40,094 nucleotides of DNA from NCBI RefSeq assembly GCF_023284025.1, contig NZ_JAKIKR010000049.1:1-40094 (forward strand), written 5' to 3'. The first letter of the stretch is position 1, and the number at the start of each line of letters is the position of its first letter. Positions 32,862 to 40,094 of this stretch are shown here, one piece after another. The translations under genes and the position numbers were made by a program. Source of the stretch: Shewanella abyssi. GTDB taxonomy: Bacteria > Pseudomonadota > Gammaproteobacteria > Enterobacterales > Shewanellaceae. Under the pieces are notes generated by a model that was not told where the DNA came from, made no database searches, and saw nothing but the letters and a program-made list of their open reading frames with translations.

Positions 32862-35800
32862 TTAGCTTCTTATTAAGCTTTGAACGTCTTTACTCTGCCC
32901 TTGTGATAGATGCACTTCCAGTTGAGGGTAGGCGAGTACTAAGTTGTTATCGCGTAACTTCTTGCTGATCTGTTTGTGCAACTTATGTCTTAATGGCCAA
33001 CGGGTGCCCATATCTTTTGCATAAGCTCTCACTTCAAAGTCTTGAGTATGTTTGCCAAAGCCGGCAAACCAAACTTCAGGCTCGGGCGTTAGTAGCGCGT
33101 CATCACACTCTTGTACTGCTTGATAAAGCGCCGCTTCCACGCGAGCTGGATCGGAATCACGCGCTACCGAGACATAGGCTATCACCCGCGTAATCGGATC
33201 GGACAGCGACCAGTTAATGAGTTGCTCGGTAATAAAGGCCTTGTTGGGAACAATAATCTCTTTGCGATCCCAGTCAATAATGGTGGTTGCTCGAATTTGA
33301 ATTTTACTCACCGTGCCAGTGAGATCTCTAATGGTTACCGTATCGCCAATTCTAACCGGTTTTTCAAACAAAATAATCAGACCAGAGATAAAGTTGGCAA
33401 AGATCTCTTGTAGACCAAAACCCAAACCGACCGATAGTGCAGCGACTAGCCACTGCAGTTTAGACCACTCCATTCCCAGTGTTGAGAAACCACTCAATAT
33501 ACCGAAAAATATCACCAGGTAGCGGCTCACAGTGGTAAGCGCAAAGCCTGTTCCTTGGCTTAAATCGAGCCGTTGCAGGATGGTTAACTCAATCAGACCA
33601 GGTAGATTGGTGGCAATCATCATCGAAAAGCCAACAATGATAAACGCCAGTAGCAGTGACTTTAAGGTTATCGGTAACTGCTGCTCAATACCATTGAGGG
33701 TAGTATTGCTAGACCATAACGTCACACCATCGAGTAAAGAGAACAAGGCTGTATGGGTTTGGGTCCACAGACCGACGATACTGGCTAAGAAAGCTAAAAG
33801 TAACAATGAGCGCACCAAGCCAAGAGATTGGCCGGAAATGGTCTCTAAATCGACCTCGGGCTCTTCATAGGTATCTAATTGTTCTGGCGCGTTAACTTCG
33901 CCTTTTTCACGCTGAGCAAGTACCTCTGCACGTTTAGCTTTAGCGCGATCGAATGCAATGCGGCGTCTTTCAATAAGCATCCAGCGTTTAGTCAATTGAT
34001 ATAGTAGTAAGAATCCTAAGCCGAAAATGAGTGATAACTGCAGCTGTAAAAACATCTGAAATGCGGTGTAGTAGTAACCGAGGAACGCTAAAATTGCACA
34101 GGCAATGGGGGTAATGATCAGCATGGCCCACAGGAGCTTTTGGACTAGTTTTCTATTTTTATCCTTTTGGTGATGCTTATTCTCACGATTAGAAATATTT
34201 AAAATATCTTTATAGAACCAGAACAGCATTAAGCAAAAAATAATAAATGCACCGCGGCCAAGACTGTTTCTAACCAGGGAAGTGTCGATGACTTCTGCAA
34301 ATGCGGCAAGCCCCAAAAATGGCATAACCATAATAGTGAGTTGTTTAAACCTCTCTTGCCCTGCACGAATAAGATTACGTTGTGCTTTGAAGTGGTTGAT
34401 TAACAGCCCTTTATCTAACGCTAGTAGATACACAAGGCGATAGAGCTGGTAAAAGGTCCCTATTGCCATAACGCCCATGCCAATAGCAGACACAAAATTA
34501 AGGCTCGATTGATAGAAAATTGCCCCCGCCAACACAATGGATAGGGGTTTTAGTAGGCTATAGCTGACTGAGTTAACGAGTACATGCCATGTATAAATAA
34601 ACTTATCTTGGGTCACATTGCCGACAAAAGGCAGTTCACGGCGCATGGCTGCTTTGAATTTGGGAGTAAGAATATCTTGTGCAATTAGGCTGACGATAAA
34701 TAAGATCAACCACCACGACCACAAGCCACCTTGTTCGCTGACTGAGCTTTGCAGCTGCTTCCAGGGGGCTTGCTGGATCATCCATTGCACACTTTGATGC
34801 AGATCGGTAAGCCATAAACCGCCGATTCGATTAGCATTTGGTACCCAGAATAGGTGTTCGTTTAAGGTATCTCTTAGGGTCAAATACTGCTGGTTAAGTT
34901 GCTCATTACTCACTCTTAAATTAGCAAGCTCACTTAAATACTGGTCATAATTTTGTAATAACTGTTGCAATAATAGCTCTTGAGATATAAGCAGCTTTGC
35001 ATGCAATTGTGTCGGCTCAAACGTGCTGTTGAGTTGTTGTACATTGAGGGTTTGCGCTTGCTCGATTTGATAGCGCGCTAGTCGTGCATTAGCAATTTCA
35101 TTTTGGACAGGATCTTGGCTTGGCGGTTTAGGCAGTGCTTGCAACATTTGCAAAAAACGCTCGCCGAAAGCCGAGTTTAGTTTAATCCAACTTATCTGCT
35201 GCTGGATATTGGTCAACTGTTTAGCTTGCAATTGGTATTGCGCTTCCGCTTGCTCTTGTTGAGTCAGCGCTTGGCTTATTTTTATGTTGAGCGTTTTTAA
35301 CGTCTCACCATAAGTTAAATTGGCTTCGCTAATGGCTTGGGCTATCGGATCTGTGCCGTTTGACTCAGGCAACAAGCTGCTAGCGATAGCAGCCTCCGTG
35401 CGTTTATGTCGTTGTAAATCGAGCTCTTGATTGAGACGCTCAATTAATTGCTCTTGCTGCAGCAGTTGCTCTCGTACTAATTTGAGTTGCAGTTGATTGA
35501 GATCGATCTCTTTCTGGCTGCTTGCTAACATCGCCTCTAACGTGGCTACTCGCTGTTGATATAGCATTCTTTGAGCGGTTAGTAATTGGTTAGTAAGAGT
35601 TTGTTCGTTGGAAATACGATTCTTTTTATGTTTAGTGAGTGTGGCTCTTGCCTTGCTTAAGGCTTCAGGAAGGTTATCTAGTGATTCTATTAAGCTATTT
35701 ATTTTATCACTTAAACTGACGTCGATATCTTTAAGTTCTGATAAACGTAAGTAGGCTAGCGAGCCTTGTTGGTTCAATTCTTGTTTATTGGACCAAGCAA

Positions 35801-36056
35801 TGGGCTGTTGCGCCTCTCTGATCTGATTGCGTAGATTTGATTTATGCAGGTCAAAATTGTTGACTAGCGCTCTAGCATTTTCTTCGGTGAGAATTAACTC
35901 ACTGGTTTTACTTTCAAGTAGCGTCAGCTGCTCTTGAGGTGTGTTGCTGCTGTTGAGCGATGGGCTTAAGCCCAACCTTTTTTCAAGTTGAGTTGGCGGA
36001 TTAGCGTTGGCTATAGTGCAAATAAAACACAGGAAAACCAATAAAAAACGATGCAT
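32862..36056 (-). CDS. mscM: Large mechanosensitive channel MscM/MscK-type
   Basis: 1064 residues. A signal peptide (MHRFLLVFLCFICTIANA) leads into a periplasmic region of about 450 residues dominated by Gln/Leu-rich coiled coil. About ten TM helices follow. The C-terminal MscS domain (about 860-1050) has the pore helix LVAALSVGLGFGLQEIFANFISGLIILFE in outline, then GDTVTIRDLTGTV, the beta domain ending in the cytoplasmic vestibule. It opens under membrane tension to protect against osmotic shock. Gene order near psd and rsgA identifies it with E. coli MscM (YjeP, 1107) rather than MscK. Confidence 0.9.
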   Translation of the reverse strand: MHRFLLVFLCFICTIANANPPTQLEKRLGLSPSLNSSNTPQEQLTLLESKTSELILTEENARALVNNFDLHKSNLRNQIREAQQPIAWSNKQELNQQGSLAYLRLSELKDIDVSLSDKINSLIESLDNLPEALSKARATLTKHKKNRISNEQTLTNQLLTAQRMLYQQRVATLEAMLASSQKEIDLNQLQLKLVREQLLQQEQLIERLNQELDLQRHKRTEAAIASSLLPESNGTDPIAQAISEANLTYGETLKTLNIKISQALTQQEQAEAQYQLQAKQLTNIQQQISWIKLNSAFGERFLQMLQALPKPPSQDPVQNEIANARLARYQIEQAQTLNVQQLNSTFEPTQLHAKLLISQELLLQQLLQNYDQYLSELANLRVSNEQLNQQYLTLRDTLNEHLFWVPNANRIGGLWLTDLHQSVQWMIQQAPWKQLQSSVSEQGGLWSWWLILFIVSLIAQDILTPKFKAAMRRELPFVGNVTQDKFIYTWHVLVNSVSYSLLKPLSIVLAGAIFYQSSLNFVSAIGMGVMAIGTFYQLYRLVYLLALDKGLLINHFKAQRNLIRAGQERFKQLTIMVMPFLGLAAFAEVIDTSLVRNSLGRGAFIIFCLMLFWFYKDILNISNRENKHHQKDKNRKLVQKLLWAMLIITPIACAILAFLGYYYTAFQMFLQLQLSLIFGLGFLLLYQLTKRWMLIERRRIAFDRAKAKRAEVLAQREKGEVNAPEQLDTYEEPEVDLETISGQSLGLVRSLLLLAFLASIVGLWTQTHTALFSLLDGVTLWSSNTTLNGIEQQLPITLKSLLLAFIIVGFSMMIATNLPGLIELTILQRLDLSQGTGFALTTVSRYLVIFFGILSGFSTLGMEWSKLQWLVAALSVGLGFGLQEIFANFISGLIILFEKPVRIGDTVTIRDLTGTVSKIQIRATTIIDWDRKEIIVPNKAFITEQLINWSLSDPITRVIAYVSVARDSDPARVEAALYQAVQECDDALLTPEPEVWFAGFGKHTQDFEVRAYAKDMGTRWPLRHKLHKQISKKLRDNNLVLAYPQLEVHLSQGQSKDVQSLIRS

Positions 36057-36116
36057 GATTAGCAGCTTGCATAAATCGAAAAGGACTTACTCATAGTAGC
36101 CAAGTTATTGAGATAA

Positions 36117-36141
36117 ATATACCCAAGTCGTTTGAGTATAT
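36117..36141. repeat. Hairpin element between eamA gene and mscM
   Basis: ATATACCCAA (36117-36126) pairs with TTGAGTATAT (36132-36141) with one mismatched A-C position on this strand that becomes a G-T wobble on the other, around GTCGT. The sequence is like short extragenic palindromes common in gammaproteobacteria. On the minus strand, the transcript direction, the stem is fully paired but only a weak T stretch follows. Confidence 0.5.
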
Positions 36142-36145
36142 CGCT

Positions 36146-37030
36146 CTAAACGGTCTTTTTAATCCGTTGTGACTTGTGGCTCTGCTGAGTTTCAAATAAT
36201 GCGGTGGCAACCACTAATGTTCCGCCAATAATCGTTTTGAGGTCAAGGTCTTCACTGAGGAGAAGTAACGCTAACACCGCGCCATAAAAGGGTTGTAAAC
36301 AGGATACTAAACCGACAGTTTTGGCACTGAGTAACCGCAGTGCGGAAGTGAATAGCGCATGCGGGGCTGCAGTAAATACTACGCCAAGTAGCACTATTAG
36401 CCACCAAACATTGTCCTCGATACTGCTTACTTCTGCTGTGAACCATGGCGCAAGGAAAGCCACAGCGACCATGGTTTGATAGAACATCGCTTGTTGACCG
36501 CTATATTGTACAAAATAGCGTTTATGTAGCAGGTTTCTTGCGGTGAATAGCGCGGCAGACAGAACGCCTATTGCAATGCCAAGGGTAACATCGTTGCCAA
36601 GGCTAGCCTCGGGGATCAGAAGGCTAACGCCAGTTAATACCAAAAAGCCACTGATGACATCGGCTAGTTTTAGCTTTGTTTTGGTGACTAATGGCTCTAT
36701 GAGCACAGTCATAACGGGATAGGTGAAAAAAGCTATCATGCCAATGGCAACGGAGGACAACTGCATAGAGGCAAAGTAGGTCACCCAATGCAAGCTGACA
36801 ATAATACCGAGTCCAATAGCGACCAGATAATCTTTCGCTGCTTCTAATGCTATCTTTTGCTTACTCAACTTAACAATAAGCGCTAATACTGCTGCTGCAA
36901 CAACACAACGCAATACTGTTATGTCTAATGCGCTCAAAGGGATGAGTTTAGAAAACAGGGCCGTACCACCAAAAAGTAGTACCGCTAGATGTAGCTCAAG
37001 TAGCCCTGTTTTTTTATCACTGCTATTCAA
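36146..37030 (-). CDS. DMT-superfamily (EamA) transporter
   Basis: A 294-residue integral membrane protein with ten predicted TM helices arranged as two EamA repeats. The repeat signatures are HLAVLLFGGTALFSKL at the start of the first and LGIAIGVLSAALFTARNLLHKRYF in the second, with ALTSAL-like inner half (HALFTSALRLLSAKTVGLVSCLQPF). Substrate is unknown; family members export amino acids, purines or metabolites. It is 9 bp downstream of psd, so co-transcribed, and separates psd from mscM, which are adjacent in E. coli. Confidence 0.88.
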   Translation of the reverse strand: MNSSDKKTGLLELHLAVLLFGGTALFSKLIPLSALDITVLRCVVAAAVLALIVKLSKQKIALEAAKDYLVAIGLGIIVSLHWVTYFASMQLSSVAIGMIAFFTYPVMTVLIEPLVTKTKLKLADVISGFLVLTGVSLLIPEASLGNDVTLGIAIGVLSAALFTARNLLHKRYFVQYSGQQAMFYQTMVAVAFLAPWFTAEVSSIEDNVWWLIVLLGVVFTAAPHALFTSALRLLSAKTVGLVSCLQPFYGAVLALLLLSEDLDLKTIIGGTLVVATALFETQQSHKSQRIKKTV

Positions 37031-37039
37031 TGGCGTTGC

Positions 37040-37909
37040 TTAGTCTTCAATTTTGGCAAAAGCTTGGCCCATACGGGTTATGCTTGAAGGTTCAACACCA
37101 TCAGCAAACTCGTCGAGCGCGTCTTTAGCAAATAACATCACCACAGTGCTACCCAGTTTAAAACGTCCCATCTCTGCACCTTTCTCAAGGGTTAGCGCTG
37201 CAGGCCCTTCAGTTGGGTAATCCCAAGTAAATACGTCTTGACCTGTTGGCGGGGTAACAGTGCCAGCCCAAACAGTTTCAATGCTGGCAACGATGGTTGC
37301 ACCCACAAGTACCATGGCTATTGGGCCAATTTCAGTTTCAAAAATGGCCACGACTCGCTCATTTCGGGCGAATAATCCTGGAACGTTTTGCGCCGTTAGC
37401 GGGTTAACTGAAAATAGCTCACCGGGTACATATGTCATTTTAGACAGAGTGCCTTTGATCGGCATATGAATACGATGGTAATCTTTCGGTGCTAGATAAA
37501 TTGTAGCGAAATCACCGTCTTCAAAACGTTTTGCATCATCAGCCTGATCACCGAGTAACGCTAGTGAAGAGTAATCATGGCCCTTAGCTTGAAAGATGCG
37601 ACCATCTTCAATTGGACCAAGCTGACTTACCGCGCCATCCACGGGATGGGTGATATAATCTTTGTCATCACAAAGTGGACGAATGCCAGGCTTTAATGCA
37701 CGAGTGAAAAACTGATTAAAAGTTGGATAAGCTTCAGGCGCGGGCTGCGCCGCTTCACTCATATCAATCTTGTATTGCTTGATAAACCATTTAATTGCTG
37801 CCGTGGTTACTGCGCCCATTTCAGCCGCGGCTAATTTGCCAACAAGACGTGATATTAGGTGCTTAGGCATAATATACTGCAGCGCAATTTTGACTTTATC
37901 CAATTTCAA
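37040..37909 (-). CDS. psd: Phosphatidylserine decarboxylase proenzyme
   Basis: A 289-residue proenzyme. It self-cleaves at the LGST motif (252-255), between Gly253 and Ser254, to make the beta chain and an alpha chain with a pyruvoyl group. The catalytic Asp in HPVDGAVSQ (about 91) and His in PKDYHRIHMP (about 145-148) are present. It makes phosphatidylethanolamine at the inner membrane. The gap from rsgA is 18 bp, as in E. coli. Confidence 0.97.
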   Translation of the reverse strand: MKLDKVKIALQYIMPKHLISRLVGKLAAAEMGAVTTAAIKWFIKQYKIDMSEAAQPAPEAYPTFNQFFTRALKPGIRPLCDDKDYITHPVDGAVSQLGPIEDGRIFQAKGHDYSSLALLGDQADDAKRFEDGDFATIYLAPKDYHRIHMPIKGTLSKMTYVPGELFSVNPLTAQNVPGLFARNERVVAIFETEIGPIAMVLVGATIVASIETVWAGTVTPPTGQDVFTWDYPTEGPAALTLEKGAEMGRFKLGSTVVMLFAKDALDEFADGVEPSSITRMGQAFAKIED

Positions 37910-37927
37910 ATTCCTTAAGTTCTATTT

Positions 37928-38995
37928 TTATTCGTCAGGGCCAGCTCTAAAGTGGCGAGCGTGTCTTTGTTCATCCAGACTGGCAATGATTTTATGATAG
38001 TTATTATATCGATCAGCGCTGATATCACCGGCTGCTAATGCTTCGGTTATCGAGCAACCAGGATCATTGAGGTGTTTACAGTCTCTAAACTTACAGGTCC
38101 CTAAGTATTCTCTGAACTCAATAAAGCATTGGCCCACTCTTTCAGGAGGGAGGTGCCATAAGGCAAACTCACGTACACCTGGAGAGTCGATTAAATCGCC
38201 GCCAGTAGATATATGCAGCAGCTTGGCTGTAGTCGTTGTATGTTGACCCAAGCCTGAGTTCTCTGATATGTCACCAATGGCTAACTCGGCGTCTGGCATC
38301 ATTGCGTTAATTATCGATGATTTACCTACACCTGATTGCCCGACAAACACACTCACTTTTCCATTCATCAGTTGGTTTATTTGCTCGACACCTTCACCGG
38401 TTTTACTACTTACCTTATAAACGTCGTAACCTACATCGCGGTAGCGTTGCAGTGCGGCTTCAATTTCAGGTAGCTCTTCAGGTGCAATAAGGTCGACTTT
38501 GTTGAGTACGATAACAGGTGAAATTCCAGTATCTTCCGAAGCGACAAGATAGCGGTCTATAATTTGCGTGGTAAACGCAGGCTTTACTGAAGTGACGATA
38601 AGGATCTGATCGATATTCGAGGCTATAATTTTTACGCCATCGTACATATCGGGTCTAGAAAGCAGAGAATGCCGTGGGTGAACAGCTTCAACAATACCTT
38701 CAATTCGGCTAGCACCTGACTCACTCGTTAATGCTAAGCGCACAATAACTTTGTCACCAGTAACGAGACTTTTAATATTTCGGCGTATATTGCAGCGCGC
38801 TAAATGGCCTGTTTCGGTTTCAACATCTGCATGCTGACCAAAACGAGAAATAATGGTGCCTAACTGCTCTGGGCCTAAAGAGTTATCCTGTAATTCAGGT
38901 GTTCTTTTGCCTGCATCGCTGCTTTGCAATTTCTTTTTCTGGTTGTTACGCATTCTGCGTAACTGACCTTGGCTTAATGGTTTCTTTTTGCTCAC
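37928..38995 (-). CDS. rsgA: Ribosome small subunit biogenesis GTPase RsgA
   Basis: A 355-residue circularly permuted GTPase. The motif order is permuted: G4 NKVD (165-168) comes before G1 GQSGVGKS (219-226) and G3 DSPG (270-273). An OB fold with TGDKVIVR precedes and a zinc motif C301-C306-H308-C314 follows. It checks late 30S maturation. The basic N terminus (SKKKPLSQGQLRRMRNNQKKK) is typical. It leads the run with psd, eamA, mscM and ugpQ-like genes, and is divergent from orn. Confidence 0.96.
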   Translation of the reverse strand: MSKKKPLSQGQLRRMRNNQKKKLQSSDAGKRTPELQDNSLGPEQLGTIISRFGQHADVETETGHLARCNIRRNIKSLVTGDKVIVRLALTSESGASRIEGIVEAVHPRHSLLSRPDMYDGVKIIASNIDQILIVTSVKPAFTTQIIDRYLVASEDTGISPVIVLNKVDLIAPEELPEIEAALQRYRDVGYDVYKVSSKTGEGVEQINQLMNGKVSVFVGQSGVGKSSIINAMMPDAELAIGDISENSGLGQHTTTTAKLLHISTGGDLIDSPGVREFALWHLPPERVGQCFIEFREYLGTCKFRDCKHLNDPGCSITEALAAGDISADRYNNYHKIIASLDEQRHARHFRAGPDE

Positions 38996-39081
38996 GTATT
39001 ACTCACGTAAATAGCCTTCAATTATAAAGGTGATTTTTTGTCGCTTAAAAAAGCAGTATGATACACCGTCTTAAACAAAAA

Positions 39082-39097
39082 AGCCTGAATTTAGGCT
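39082..39097 (+). other. Short hairpin in the orn leader
   Basis: AGCCT (39082-39086) / AGGCT (39093-39097) with a 6-nt loop lies about 22 nt before the orn start. No T tract follows. Possibly structural; weak. Confidence 0.3.
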
Positions 39098-39119
39098 AAC
39101 AAGGATTACAGGTCTCTTA

Positions 39120-39665
39120 ATGGCTATAGATGAAAACAACCTTATTTGGGTCGATCTTGAAATGACGGGGCTTGAGCCAGCAGTCGATAGAATTATTGAA
39201 ATTGCGACTATAGTGACTGATAAAGAGCTGAACATTATCGCACAAGGTCCTGTTATTGCGATTCATCAGTCTGATGAACAACTGGCATTGATGGATGATT
39301 GGAATCAAAAGCATCATGGAGCGTCTGGGCTGGTTAAGCGTGTAAAAGCAAGCGAGTTTAGTGAGCAAGATGCAATTGAACAGACGATTGCATTTTTGTT
39401 GCAGTATGTTCCAGCAGGTGCTTCACCTATGTGTGGCAATAGTATTGGACAGGATCGTCGATTTTTAAACCGCTATATGCCAGCACTCGAAGATTACTTT
39501 CATTACCGAAATATTGATGTTAGTACAGTAAAAGAACTGGTTCGACGTTGGGAGCCAGCAGCCATGAAAGGCTTTACCAAACAAAATACCCATCAAGCTT
39601 TACTCGATATTCAGGAATCTATCGCTGAATTGCAGTTTTATCGAGCGAAAGTTTTCAAAATTTAA
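39120..39665 (+). CDS. orn: Oligoribonuclease
   Basis: A 181-residue DEDDh exonuclease. D12 and E14 are in WVDLEMTGLEP, the third acid is in CGNSIGQDRRFLNRYMP, and the fourth with the His is in HQALLDIQESI. It degrades RNA dinucleotides (including pGpG from c-di-GMP breakdown) and is essential in many bacteria. Length equals E. coli Orn (181). Divergent from rsgA, as in E. coli, and followed by glycine tRNA genes, also as in E. coli. Confidence 0.97.
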   Translation: MAIDENNLIWVDLEMTGLEPAVDRIIEIATIVTDKELNIIAQGPVIAIHQSDEQLALMDDWNQKHHGASGLVKRVKASEFSEQDAIEQTIAFLLQYVPAGASPMCGNSIGQDRRFLNRYMPALEDYFHYRNIDVSTVKELVRRWEPAAMKGFTKQNTHQALLDIQESIAELQFYRAKVFKI

Positions 39666-39695
39666 GCAATCAGTCATTTTATTTGCAAGAAGGGG

Positions 39696-39723
39696 TTGCA
39701 GAGCAGTGAAATTCTCATATAAT
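39696..39723 (+). promoter_or_regulatory. Strong sigma-70 promoter of the tRNA-Gly cluster
   Basis: TTGCAG (39696-39701) and a perfect TATAAT (39718-39723) are separated by 16 bp. A GC-rich discriminator (GCGGCC) follows, as in stable-RNA promoters under stringent control. Confidence 0.8.
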
Positions 39724-39738
39724 GCGGCCTCAACTTTT

Positions 39739-39759
39739 CGCTAAGCGGCAAACTTAGCG
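39739..39759 (+). other. Leader stem-loop of the tRNA-Gly transcript
   Basis: CGCTAAG (39739-39745) / CTTAGCG (39753-39759) with a 7-nt loop, just downstream of the expected transcription start. It may mark a processing site or protect the 5' end. Confidence 0.5.
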
Positions 39760-39780
39760 ATTAAGTAAAAAAGTTGAAAT

Positions 39781-39861
39781 GCGACATTAGCTCAGTTGCT
39801 GAAGGCGGAGAACGATACCTTTAGATAATGTGTACAGCTGGTGCGTGATTAAAAGATTTAT
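39781..39861 (+). pseudogene. Degenerate tRNA-Gly 5' half, copy 1
   Basis: The first 18 bases match the intact tRNA-Gly 5' end (GCGACATTAGCTCAGTTG), and AACGATACCTT recalls its anticodon arm. A 9-10 base stretch is inserted or altered between, and there is no T arm or CCA. It ends in AAAAGATTTAT, which also leads into the next tRNA. Not a functional tRNA. Confidence 0.75.
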
Positions 39862-39937
39862 GCGACATTAGCTCAGTTGGTAGAGCGATACCTTGCCAAG
39901 GTATAGGTCATCAGTTCGAACCTGATATGTCGCTCCA
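39862..39937 (+). tRNA. tRNA-Gly (anticodon GCC)
   Basis: A complete 76-nt cloverleaf. The acceptor stem GCGACAT pairs with ATGTCGC, the D arm is GCTC/GAGC, the anticodon stem ATACC/GGTAT holds the TTGCCAA loop (anticodon GCC), the T arm has TTCGAAC between ATCAG and CTGAT, and the discriminator base is followed by an encoded CCA. It reads GGC and GGU codons. Confidence 0.97.
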
Positions 39938-39983
39938 ATTTAAAAATTATCGAATGACCAAGTTCGGTAGGTAAAAGATTTAC

Positions 39984-40064
39984 GCGACATTAGCTCAGTT
40001 GCTAGAGGTGAAGAACGATACCTTTAGTTAATGTGTACAGCTAGAGTGTAATGAAAAGATTTAT
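39984..40064 (+). pseudogene. Degenerate tRNA-Gly 5' half, copy 2
   Basis: An 81-bp copy about 88 % identical to copy 1, starting with the same 18 tRNA bases and ending with the same AAAAGATTTAT. It is exactly 203 bp downstream of copy 1. No T arm or CCA. Its D-arm half is slightly better kept (GCTAGAGG) than in copy 1. Confidence 0.75.
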
Positions 40065-40094
40065 GCGACATTAGCTCAGTTGGTAGAGCGATAC
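40065..40094 (+). tRNA. tRNA-Gly, second copy, cut by window end
   Basis: The first 30 nt are identical to the intact tRNA-Gly at 39862; the window ends inside the anticodon arm. It starts 203 bp after the first copy, so the cluster is a tandem array that continues beyond the window. Confidence 0.9.

Noticed and set aside
33532..33870. 112-codon frame antisense to mscM
   Set aside because: It is a shadow of the membrane domain of mscM; the product has no recognisable features.
39781..39861. A separate functional tRNA upstream of tRNA-Gly
   Set aside because: It has no T arm, no matching 3' acceptor strand and no CCA; the anticodon arm cannot be completed.

Overview
The window looks like a chromosomal segment of a marine Shewanella-type gammaproteobacterium. 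This rests on gene content and order: ast operon, a PepSY plus two-component unit beside crp, yheT-yheU-prkB, tolC / nudF-yqiB-cpdA-yqiA-parE-parC, and orn / rsgA-psd-mscM next to glycine tRNAs. Base composition is moderate and fairly even, and I see no transposase, integrase, prophage or CRISPR array. The species cannot be named from the sequence.

Left part (1-10.7 kb): a DUF3313-type lipoprotein, a duplicated DsbA-fold/HCCA-isomerase-like protein, the RNA helicase DbpA and an HDOD signalling protein. Then come the arginine succinyltransferase genes astC-astA-astD and a DUF1338 metalloenzyme. Centre left (10.7-15.1 kb): a PhoPQ-like sensor and regulator with a small PepSY protein, lying behind crp on the minus strand, then a divergent secreted Sel1-repeat protein. 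A non-coding-looking tandem repeat array (about 15.29-15.95 kb) separates this from prkB-yheU-yheT.

Centre (18.5-30.3 kb): a two-gene unit of a Tat-signal small protein and a GMC flavoenzyme, tolC on the opposite strand, and a long co-directional run nudF-yqiB-cpdA-yqiA-parE-[sorbosone-dehydrogenase-like]-parC. crp and cpdA (cAMP receptor and cAMP phosphodiesterase) both lie here, as do both topoisomerase IV subunits.

Right part (30.3-40.1 kb): bfd with two Fur-box-like sites, a 2-hydroxyacid dehydrogenase, a small membrane protein, and a minus-strand run rsgA-psd-eamA-mscM-glycerophosphodiesterase devoted mostly to ribosome maturation, phospholipid synthesis and membrane-tension response. 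Then orn and a strong stable-RNA promoter feeding a tRNA-Gly(GCC) cluster that continues past the right edge.

Most of the window is core chromosome. The two most unusual signals are non-coding: the mosaic 73-84 bp tandem repeat array between the Sel1 gene and prkB, in which every unit carries a tiny MDVEF-type reading frame, and the tRNA-Gly cluster, where each intact tRNA is preceded by a degenerate copy of its own 5' half in a 203-bp repeating unit.
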